A stretch of 64,000 nucleotides of DNA, taken from Ceratothoa steindachneri (lineage: Eukaryota > Arthropoda > Malacostraca > Isopoda > Cymothoidae). The notes under the pieces were generated by a model, which ran no database searches, was not told the origin of the DNA, and was given only the letters and a program-made list of their open reading frames with translations. This document shows, one piece after another, positions 54,954 to 64,000 of the stretch. The stretch spans positions 14,787,239-14,851,238 of the forward strand of contig OZ018333.1 in the NCBI GenBank assembly GCA_963969495.1, written 5' to 3'. Numbering within the stretch: the first letter of the stretch is position 1; each line of letters opens with the position of its first letter. The translations under genes were made by a program, and so were the position numbers.

Positions 54954-57900
54954 TTAAATAATAGGGAGAAGGCCGGCCTCCCCCCAAAAGTCAATAAGTC
55001 CACCAGTCGATATGCACGCACTCATCCCGAGTACAAGGGACAGGCGGTAGCGAACCCGCCCATCCCGGTACCGGGAGAGGTGTCGTGCGCGAAGATCACC
55101 AAGACTGGGACATTCGACAAGAATGTGGCGAACAGTCTGGGAGACGACGCAGTCGTTGTAATAGGACGCTGGCCAGCGCTCCATCAAATAGCGATGCGTC
55201 CCACGAGTATGCCCGATTCGGAGACGACAGAAAACAACCTGAAGGTGCCGCGGCATTGGGGGATAGGTCCATGGGAACAGTCGCGGCGCAATGGCACGCA
55301 ACTTTAAGTTCCCTTCGACCGTCCCCCATCTATTTTGCCAAGCAGTCCTAAGAGCTGCCATGTAGTCAAGGTGAGGAAGAGCGAAACGCTGGTCTGGTCG
55401 CAGAGTACTCGCGGACTCTTTGGCACCCTCATCGGTGCGCTCATTCCCCGCAATTCCTACATGTCCAGGAACCCAGCAGAAGATAATCTCAACATCTGCC
55501 CGGCTCACCAAGACCGTGGCGTCGGGGATCTCGCGAACCAGGGGATGCGGAGATTCCAATGCCCCGAAGGCACTCAGGGCGCTTTGTGAGTCGCTATAGA
55601 TCACAATCCGGTCTCCGAACGGGGCACGTCGCGTAATCTCCCGTACCGAGTGATGTATTGCCACCAGCTCAGCCGTGAAAACAGACGCAGCGACTGGTAG
55701 ACCCCGCTGACTTTAAACAGAGGGGATACGGCGTGGAAATCGACCCCCTCTTGGGACATGGAGCCATCCGTATGCACTGGCAAGGTTCCAGCGTGACACG
55801 ATGTGTGCTCCAAAAAGGTCGACCGCAATACTCCCGGCGCAGTATAAGCTTTGGGAGCAGAGGCGTGGCGACAAATAGAGGAATTTGGTACCTTCCAAGG
55901 TGGCGTCCTGGGCAGAACCAGGGGCGCCACCGGCCCGAGAGCTATATCTAGCTTTCGAAGGAGTTTCCTGGCCCTAAACCCGTCGAATACAAGACCAAGG
56001 AAACGGTGCGACTCAACCACATCCAGGCGCACCCCATTAAGAAACTAATCTGGGTCGGGGTGAAGCCGTGGATGGCGGCAGAAGTGCACCACCTTAGTCT
56101 TGGCCAAAGAAAACCGAAACCTGTGCGCTTCGGCATAGCGAGACGCGCAGTTCAATGCCTGTTGCAGTCGACGCTTCAGAGTTGGCATTTGGGCCGCGCC
56201 AAAAGAGATCGAAAGGTTGTCCACGTAGAGCGTAGCGAGAACATCTTCCGGCAGAACCGAGGTGATGCCGTTGATGCTCAGCGCAAAAAGTGTGACACTG
56301 AGGACACTTCCCTGTGGGACACCCTCTTCCTGCTCCTTTGAACCGGAGAAGGCTCCCCCCCCCACCCGTACGCGGAATCGACGATCTCGCAAAAATTCAG
56401 ATATAAACCATGGGAGGCGTCCCCTCGCCCCCATCATGTAGGAGAGTCTCCATGATACCGTATCGCCTGCGGTATCATAGGCCTTCTCCAGATCGAAAAA
56501 GACCGTGGCGTAGTGCTGTCTACGAAGGAAAGCCTCGCAGACGGCATTTTCCAGGCGGAGCAGAGCATCCGACGTGGAGTGGAACTTACGGAGGCCACAC
56601 TGTGCAGAAGACAGATAACCTCCGCTGTCCAGGAAATAAGCTAATCTAACATTTACCAATTTCTCCATCAACTTGCACACGCAAGAGGTTAAAGAGATTG
56701 GGCGGAAACCGGTCGGAGTAGAGTGATCTCACGCGGACTTGCGAAAGGCAAGCACAGTAGCGATTCGCCAGGAGTCTGGGAGAAGACCTTCCACCAAGAT
56801 CCTGTTGAACAAATCTAACAGAAAGGCAATGCCTCGCTCACCAAGGTGTCGAAGCATGGCGTACGGGATATCGTCCGGATCATGGGCGGTGTCTGCGCAC
56901 GAAGCGAGAGCGGAACGCAACTCACTCACAGTAAACTTGTCGTTGAAGGTTTCTCCGCCTCTGGAGGTAAAGTCCAGCCGGCGGCCTTCCGCGACATCAC
57001 GACGTGCATTGAATGCTGGCGGAGCAGCATCACAGCTAGAGAATGCGGAAAAAGCGGTCGCTAAGGATTCCGCCACGGACGCGGGGTCCGAGATTGCGGT
57101 CCCAGACTCCTGGAGAACGGGAGGGGGATCATGCGAGAACTTGCCCCGAATCCTTTTGACTCGCTTCCACACCTCAGCTTAAGGGGTCTTTCCCGTTAAG
57201 TGAAGACACGTATGCCCACCAAGAAGAGCGGCGGGCGTGCTTCGAAATATACCGGAACCTAGCCCTAGCCCGACGAAATTCAGCAACATTGAAATCGTTC
57301 GGGCGGCGCTTATAGCGCGTGTAGGCATAATGCTTGTGTTTGAGGGCCGTCTCACACTCGGCTGACCACCATGGGAGTGGTCGGCGTGCAAAATGGCCAG
57401 AAGTCTTAGGAATACTAGTCAGGCCCACGGCGATGAGGTTTCCGGAAAAGAACTCAACGGCCTCATCTACCGCCCTAAACTCCTCGACTAAGATAGATGC
57501 AAGCCACCGCGCCCGCGCCAAGCAACACTGAGGTGGTCTCTCAGGCGCAGGTGCCCTGAAAATGATATTTGAATGGGAAAGTGATCACTACCATGGAGTT
57601 AATCGACCACTCCCCAATCAAAATCAGGCTGTGCATCCGAAGAGCACAAAGATAGGTCAAGACAAGAAAATGAAGCGGTTCTCGGACAGTGATGCGTAAA
57701 CTCATCCACTTTTAGGACACCCATCTCAAGCTCTTCGATCAGATCGACAAGGACTTGTCCCCTGGGATTTATGGAGTAATCTCCCCAGAGAGGATGCCTG
57801 CCGTTCAGATCTCCAAGCAAGAGATAGGGCCTCGGCAACTGTGCCACGACGTGGCGGAAGTCCCCTGCGTCGAAGTACGCTGACGGTGCAGCTGCACAGC

Positions 57901-58190
57901 CACTGCCTGAAAGGAGGTATCTAAAGAGAAACGAAGAATGGAGACATCATGCCGGGTGTAAACAGCGCATCCCACAGCCCAGCCATCCCGCGGTGGTGGG
58001 GTCGCAAGACCCTTATACCCCGGGAGGGCAGGCAGGGGGCACGCGCCTAGCATGGTCTCCCGCAAAAAGATAGCTAACGGGGAACGGGACGAGACGAGCC
58101 TCCGCAGCTCCTCCCAGTTGGCCCGGAGTCCACGGCAATTCCATTGAAGGAATATGCCCTCCAGGCCTAGCTCGGAGGAGACGCGAGGGC
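54954..58190 (-). pseudogene. Family A ORF2 (54-61 kb copy)
   Basis: From the N-terminal side (right): endonuclease FLQWNCRGLRANWEEL near 58150, LLLGDLNGRHPLWGDYSIN near 57800, with the Ser-Asp-His block near 57590; linker to 57180; RT 57170-56045 with SLTSCVCKLMEKLVNVR, VFFDLEKAYDTA, EEGVPQGSVLSVTLFA and YVDN near 56220, where the second catalytic Asp has become Asn. RNase H and the terminal finger are in the 236-codon frame 55664-54954 (YSDSQSAL, FCWVPGHVGIAGNERTDEG, HILVECPSL). At least four frameshifts and the lost Asp make it inactive. Confidence 0.92.
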
Positions 58191-58249
58191 CCTCCTCGAA
58201 CTGAAGATCCTCACGGGAATGGTCGTACACTTACCGGAGGCAGAACCCC

Positions 58250-60580
58250 GGGTGCTGTTGGCCGGACAAAGCGCTGAAGGCGCCGTCGCCTTCGAGGACT
58301 TATTGGGGGAGGTTTGGCTCGTCATGCGAGTCTTTTCCTCCCTCTGCCTCGAAACCTTAGGCGGGCGCTGCGGCTTCGGAGGCGGGGGGGCCCTCTTTTC
58401 GAGGAACCACCGTCTCCGAGCCACTCGCTCCACCTCGGGGCGTGGGCGAAGGAGCCGAAGCTCCTTTGTTGCTGTCCTCCTTTCAGGGAAAAGCTTTAGG
58501 AACCCGGAAGTTGGCCTAGCGACCATCTTCAGGGGTGTTGCCTCCTGTGAATCTAACGACTCGGTGAAGGCGCGTGGCCGTTTCGCCTTACGGGAGACGG
58601 TCACGCTGGGGGAAGAGGGGGGAGCCCTGGTTTTAGCCGGGGCTGGGTATGAACCCTTTTTTCCGCCAGCTTTACCAGAGGAGCGACCGGGTTGGGTAGA
58701 GCCCGCAGAAGGCTCCGAATGGGGGCGGAAACAACCGTGCTCGTTGGCCTTGGTGGGCCAGGAGCAGAGGGTGCTTTTCTAACTATTGAGGCATATGACG
58801 TCCCAGGCAGAGCCGGGCGCGCCAGGACCAAGTCCTTTGCCTCGCGGAATGAGAGTCGATCCTGGGCCTGAACGGCCAGGATTTCTTTCTCAAGGAGATA
58901 TGCACCACATTGCTTCGAAGAAGCAGGGTGCGGCTCTCCGCCATTGACACACTTGGCCAAACACTATTTTGACTTATCGTCTGCGACCTTGGAGAAATTT
59001 ACACAGACTTCGGGTGATCCCGACTTTGCACGTCTACATGAGCGATTCGTATGGCCGAAGCGGTGATAGTAATGCAGTGCCGCGGCAGTGGCACGAATGC
59101 CTTCACGCGGTGGTGGTACCAACCGGCACGCACCTACTCAGGGAGCTTGTCAGAGTCGAACGTGACGAAGAGTGTAGGGGTGGGTCTCAGGCCCCTCCCT
59201 GTTTTCTCATCACACGTTCGACCTTGACCGCCCCATGGTCAGCCAGCTCTAGGGTGATGTCCTCAATAGAGTAGTCAACGAGTTCTTTCGTATAAACAAC
59301 TCCTTTCACAAAGTTCATGGTAGATTGCGGCGTCACACACACCAGGGTGCCATGAAGTGTCCGAAGAGCCACCTTGGCGGGATTCGCCGCATTCGCCAGA
59401 AGGTTCCCGTCCGAGAAACGGGTCATCTTCGGCTCTCTAGCGATTGCACTAACTAATCCTCTCCTCTGATGGATCATATTGCCCTTGGACAACATGGTGC
59501 CATCAGTGGAGCGAATAACGAGGAAGCGTTTGAAGCCAGCGGGCTCGAAAACGCCAGGTAACCTCTGAATCAAGGGCCCCGATATCATCGAAGCTCCGCC
59601 CTGTGCACTTTTGTTCTTAGTCAGGGACTCCGCAACCGGGGAAGGGCATAGGCGCCGGATGTTCCGATATCGGTTTGGTCGCTTGCCAAAGTGGCAGCAG
59701 ACCCATCCGTCCCCGTAGCCCCCGCGGATGGAGAGGAGCCCCGAGTCTTTTTCTTTTTTGGAGAGGAGGGCGGGGAATGAACCCGCTTCTCACCTCCGCT
59801 GGAAGGAGCCCCCAGTCCAGATGTACCGGCCTCAGCCATGGCCTTCTCCGAAATGGAGAAGGTCATGGTGGTAGCAGGGGCACCGGTCAGAGGAGATCCC
59901 TCCCTCGTTGTACTGCCTGGAGGCCCCAGCTGTTTGCTGAGTCCCTTGCACAGGGGTGGATTCGGGTTCGGTGCTTGGCGCCGAGCCCGGATCCTCCCCT
60001 ATGGAAAGCCCTACCTTCTGAGGCTGGGTTTCCTCAAAGACCATGTCTATCACAGGAGGCGCCTCTAGTTGGCCATCCCCTCCCAGGACATCGCAGGTCC
60101 CCTTTGCAGCGTCACTCGTCTTTTTTGGGGAGGCACAGGCCTTGACCCCGGCAAGGTTTAAAATTCTTGCCAGCAGGTCTTTTGAGGGAACCGACAGAAG
60201 AAGCCTAGCTTCCCTAACCCCCCTAAGGGGGTTTGCCCTACCGAACCGCTTCGATGTGGAGCGGCTGGCTAAGGGCTACCTGCTGGCTTTCTTGGGAGTC
60301 TCCTTGAAAAGAACAGAGGGGGCTGCCGCTGGAAAGAGGGAGGTGCCCGAAAGCACCTCCAGAGAAGGGGGTGAGGGGGAGTCCCCTACACCCGTAGGCG
60401 AAGGAGAGCAGTGAGCCTCCTCTCCGGTTAGAGAGATATGGAGGGTCCCCTGCGCAAGCACAGGGAGGTGGGACCTCCATCTTTTCGGTGGAGCTGCCCG
60501 AGGGCGGCTCCGACGATCTACAAGGGAGAATGGGGAGAGATTTGTGAGGGGGGGGGTTCATTCATGTGCATGGTGACCCT
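58250..60580 (-). pseudogene. Family A ORF1 (54-61 kb copy)
   Basis: Gag-like protein in pieces: Pro/Ser-rich N-terminus (60561-60238), Lys-rich stretch PPSSPKKKK near 59770, core TMNFVKGVVYTKELVDYSI near 59330-59260 and VKVERVMRKQGGA at 59230-59190. In the first knuckle an early Cys is lost (HYYHRFGHTNRSC near 59070-59030). In the third knuckle the second Cys is Gly (CVNGGEPHPASSKQC near 58955-58910). The basic Ser/Pro tail continues to about 58260. Frameshifts and these losses indicate a dead gene. Confidence 0.88.
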
Positions 60581-61149
60581 CTTTTTTATACCGGACGCAA
60601 TAGCTCATCACCTCTCGCAGTTACCCGCACTGCAAGAGGTGCTTACAGACCTGGCAGAGCCAGGCACCGCCATTTGGGATCACCCCTCCCGCCTGGTGGC
60701 CTTGCAGTCCATCGGCATGGCGGCTCCACCTTGAACACGGCGTAAATCTGAGTGTGAAGAGGAACTGAAAAGGGATATGGGGAAGGTATGGGTGGGGATG
60801 AAGCAGGTTGTTAAAAACAGCCACCCCAGACCGGAGCTCAGGGGTTAGGAAACATTGTCCCCCCCCCTCCCTCAGCTCCGATTTTCGACGGTTGGCTGAG
60901 AAGGAGGTCAGCATCTACCCTGTGAAATTAGAGGGTGACCAGAGAAAGTTGTGGGAGAGGCTGTATGAAAAGCGAGGAAACAAGCGTTTTGAAGGAAGGA
61001 GAAGAGGCTAAGCTGGGGTTGGACGGGGTGGTGAGTCCCGTCAGCACGGCGGCCAGGATGGCAAATCACCGTGCCCCTTACGGGGTCTTGAAGCTCAATG
61101 ATATTGATATAACAATTGCATTGGATTGGGCAGTGATGGTGTAAATAAT

Positions 61150-62005
61150 TTATCTGGCGTGGCAAACTCCGTATTTTCGAGATTCGGAAATATTAATCGA
61201 GATATCACTTTTATAAAATGTAGGTACTTGCCACAGTTTAGCCTTGCGTGCAGAAAAGACTTTCAATACGTTGCCTCCGTTCTTGAATTATATTATTTCT
61301 GAAATTCCTCGCTGGTTCACTCTAAGTTCTCTGAGTCGACAAGATTACAAGATCATATATGCCACTATGAACCACGGAAATGAACAACACGGAAGAATTA
61401 TAACCCTAAGTGTTACACGCTGGCTATCCCGAGGAAAATGCATATACGAAATCTTAATTTAGTGGGAAGAACTGAAAGCATATTTCCACTCCATTGTTGA
61501 CAAAAGTTATACTGTTATAACACTGAAGAAAATGGTTGCTGATGAAGAAAATAAACTTCATCTAACTTTTGTTTGCCCCTTGATCCAGAATTTGAATCTC
61601 TCAATGCCTCATGTCAGTCCACAAACCCTAACCCTACAAAATTATTTCACGAACTTGAGGAGTTTCTTGACTTTTTGCTCAAAAACTTTACGATGATATT
61701 CAAGAGGGAAAATTACCCTGGTTACCAAGTGATGGTAAACTTGATGACAAATTTGAATACGACTTAAAATGCAGTACCATTTCTGTTGGAAGAAAGATAG
61801 CAATCCAAAAAACTACTGTGCCTTTTTGACTGAGGTGGTAAACCAAATCGATAAAAGAATTGATAAGACAACTATGAAAATGAATTACATTAAATATCTT
61901 AGACCCAAGAAATGTCTGAGTCAAATGAAACCACGGTTTATTGAGATACCCCTTGCTAAACTCGCAAGAGCAGAAAATTATGATGTCCAAAACGTTGCTA
62001 CCCAC
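61150..62005 (+). pseudogene. hAT-like transposase fragment
   Basis: Plus-strand pieces match the middle and end of hAT-superfamily transposases of the KIAA1586/ZNF862-like type. TCHSLALRAEKTFNTLP occurs near 61230-61280 (the usual TCHSLxLxAxKAxxxLP), IPRWFTLSSLSRQDYKIIYA near 61305, and SVTRWLSRGKCIYEILI near 61408-61460 with the hallmark TRWLSR, followed by WEELKAYF. Later parts near 61770-61990 (LTEVVNQIDKRI, KPRFIEIPLAKLARAENYDV) belong to the same protein in other frames. The BED finger and the start are missing; stops at 61460 and beyond. A host gene derived from hAT is possible in principle, but the stops argue against it. Confidence 0.75.
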
Positions 62006-64000
62006 TATTTATTTATTTATTTTAAGGATTTATATCCTGTTTTGCCATTTAGGCTCATCTGGCTTAAGTGGTCATAAAAGTTATAAAAACCAAAGTTAAA
62101 CACAAAAATGAGTTAAAAAAACAAAAAACGTATATATAATTAAAAACAATGAAAAGAGGAACAACATGGGATTGGTAGCTTTCCCATCAAAATATGGAAA
62201 GACAAGACTAGAATAAACTATAGTTAAAATACAGGACAGCAAAGAAAGGGCTAAAGTATCGGGTATGTGGACAAATATTATAAGTTACAAATAAATAAAA
62301 AGGGGCTAAAATATTAAAATATAGGTTAGCACCAACGAAGGTATCAAATTTTTGGAAGAAAGGCCGGCATCTTCCAGAAACCCCAATAAGTTGGGCACAA
62401 CATGGGGAGACTCTCCGAGAATAGAAGCAAAGGTGGGGTGAAGACCGAAATACTTCTTTCGATGGGCAGAGTATCGCGGACAGGCGAGCAGAATATGTTG
62501 CACTGAGATGCGAGTGTGACACGTCTGGCAAGATGGTGGTTCTTCGTTAAACATTAAATATCCATGGGTGAGGCGACAGTGACCGATTCGCAGGCGGCAC
62601 AGCGCAACTTCATGCCATCTGGTGGGAGAGTATGACGATGGGCACGGGAAAGCGTTTTCCTTGAGTTGGAGTAGGTGAGGATGACCATACAAGTTCAAAT
62701 ATCGCTCCCATCTTTCCCTGACCAATTTACGTATGAGGGGAATGTAGTCTCTGTGAAAGATCGGTGATTGAGGTATGGACGATGCAGTATGGAGGGCGGC
62801 CTTCTTTGCTTCTAGGTCAGCCGTTGCATTTCCCTGGATGTTTGAGTGTCCGGGGAGCCAGCAGAATGATATGGAGTACGAGCGTCCCATCAGAAGATTC
62901 AGGGTTTTTAAGATTTCTATGGCTACAGTGTGTCGGGAGGACAATCGCTGAAAGGAAGTCAGCGCACTCATAAAATCCGAAAATATTGTATATAACCCTG
63001 GGGAATGGAGACCGAGGGCACGCAAGGCTATTTTTATGGCCACGAGCTCTGCTGAGAAGACAGATGTTGTAGGCTGTAGGGTGGAACATAATGTATGGAA
63101 GGGAAGGACAGCAGCGCATCCAGTCCCTGTATCAGTTTTCGACCAGTCGGTGTAAATAGGAGTTTCCCCGGTGTGGGTTTCTGCATGTTCTTGAAACATG
63201 GCGCATTGAGCTGCAGTTGGCATTTGATCCTTGGGGCCTCTCAAGAAAGGTTCACAGAACTTAGCACTCTTGCAGGTCCATGGGGATAGCGTTGGTGCTC
63301 TTTCCACCGCAACTGAGAGGTGTCTAAGCTCGAATTTTTCAAAAAGTTGTGCTATACTTAGTGTATATGAATAGAAGGTACGAGGGCGAGTCTCTGGTGG
63401 AGGAGATGTGAAGCAGATAATTCGAGCGAGCTTAGATCGCATACGGAGGGATCTGATGTAGAATCGGAAGCAGTATTCATTGCGGCGAGATGAAAGAGGG
63501 AGGAATCCTGTTTCAATATAGAGAGATAAAACAGGGGAAAGACTTAAATGCCCTTGTAGCAAGGCGCAGGCCTCTGTGATGAAGCGGGTTTAGTTTATTT
63601 AGCATGCTTTTGGAAGCAGAGTCATACAGGTGGCAGCCGTAGTCAAGCTTTGAAAGTAATAGCGATCTGTGGATCTCGAGGAGGGTGCGGCGGTCAGCTC
63701 CCCAGTGTAGTTTTGATAAAGAGGTCATAAGGGCAAGTACAGGAGCGCATCTTTTCACGAGGTCTTCAATATGATATCGCCATGTCATACGCTGGTCGAA
63801 TATAAGGCCTAGGAATTTAGTATGGGTGGTGAATTTGATCGGCGAGCCAGAAATATTAAAGTTTATCCTAGGAATCGATTTGAGTCGGGTAAATATAACT
63901 GCCGTTGTTTTGGGGTGGGGGATGGTGAATCCGGTCGATGGGACATGAGCCGCTATTGAATCTACGGCTTGCTGGAGCAAGTTGGGAGCCATCGCCGCGG
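62006..64000 (-). mobile_element. Family C I-like LINE, 3' part (5' end outside window)
   Basis: A third I-superfamily LINE on the minus strand. It ends in TAAATAAATAAATA (plus-strand TATTTATTTATTTATTTTA from about 62008), a tetranucleotide-type tail instead of pure poly-A. It is inserted directly at the end of the hAT fragment. The 3' UTR, about 62030-62300, holds GCCAGATGAGCC near the tail, like family A. The rest is ORF2. Confidence 0.85.
62306..63992 (-). pseudogene. Family C ORF2, RT thumb to RNase H and finger
   Basis: From the right: RT C-terminal part with FTIPHPKTTAVIFTR near 63900, FLGLIFDQRMTWRYHIEDL near 63790 and SKLDYGCHLYDSASKSML near 63640. A frameshift near 63540 leads into a 418-codon open frame to 62306. 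It carries RNase H with IYTDWSKTDTGTG near 63140 (Trp replaces the usual Gly after YTD), SAELVAIKIALRALG near 63045, FSDFMSALTSF near 62970 and FCWLPGHSNIQGNATAD near 62855. The terminal finger follows: LCRLRIGHCRLTHGYLM, CQTCHT and VQHILLACPRY. The YxDD core is beyond the window edge. This is the best-kept single frame outside family A. Confidence 0.88.

Larger units (their letters stand above)
54699..61085 (-). mobile_element. Family A non-LTR retrotransposon, full-length minus-strand copy
   Basis: A 6.4-kb copy with tail and promoter end both present. Poly-T at 54699-54715 is the A tail. The 3' UTR hairpins lie at about 54724-54782 (GCCTAGATCTAGGC is a perfect 14-base palindrome). ORF2 is at about 54954-58190, ORF1 at about 58250-60580, the 5' UTR hairpin at 60609-60641, and the element begins with CCCCGTAAGGGG at 61085. 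Frames are longer than in the 44-kb copy but broken, so its age lies between. The surrounding bases give no target duplication. Confidence 0.93.

Overview
The window looks like arthropod nuclear DNA; the sequence alone does not fix the lineage. It is AT-rich, intron-bearing and almost wholly built from transposable elements. I see no bacterial operons, CRISPR arrays, rRNA or intact housekeeping RNA genes. One host gene can be supported: a C2H2 zinc-finger gene on the + strand. It has two short acidic exons (4622-4768 and 8220-8381) and a terminal exon coding for 14 zinc fingers (28663-29895). All three exons sit behind AG acceptors, keep phase 0 and read through without stops, so the introns are 3.5 kb and 20.3 kb long and filled with repeats.

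The dominant repeat, here called family A, is an I-superfamily non-LTR retrotransposon of about 6.4-6.9 kb. It has a structured 5' UTR, a gag-like ORF1 with three zinc knuckles, and an ORF2 with endonuclease, reverse transcriptase (RT), RNase H and a terminal Cys/His finger. Its 3' UTR carries two stem-loops before an A tail. Copies lie at 1-3209, 9298-9887, 18082-25003 (full length), 25004-25337, 25338-27807, 44103-50907 (full length, old) and 54699-61085 (full length, minus). There are also fragments at 18016-18081 and 51876-51948 and a 19-base stub inside the 44-51 kb copy. From 18 to 28 kb, copies stand head to tail, each 5'-truncated copy starting directly after the A tail of the one before.

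Other residents, left to right: an RTE-like RT relic (5980-7420); Penelope-like pieces with a GIY-YIG domain (12.6-14.25 kb); a Tc1-like transposon inside an (AT)n run (14396-15765); a tRNA-derived repeat in two orientations and a foldback element (15.8-17.4 kb); a deleted piggyBac element starting exactly at the zinc-finger stop codon (29896-30591); a second I-like family B lacking its endonuclease (32.8-37.1 kb); a Ty3/Gypsy element (37.63-44.08 kb) split by a block holding a tRNA-like sequence, AT-rich repeats and an opposite-strand Gypsy pol; a minus-strand cluster of CR1-like and Jockey/I-like relics (50.9-54.1 kb); a 100-bp hairpin (54168-54267); a hAT-like transposase relic (61.2-62.0 kb); and a third I-like family C running off the right edge (62006-64000).

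Nothing here forms a cooperating operon-like system. The interest lies in the structure of the host gene and in how the elements insert, nest and truncate. Most element ORFs carry stops or frameshifts and are annotated as pseudogenes.
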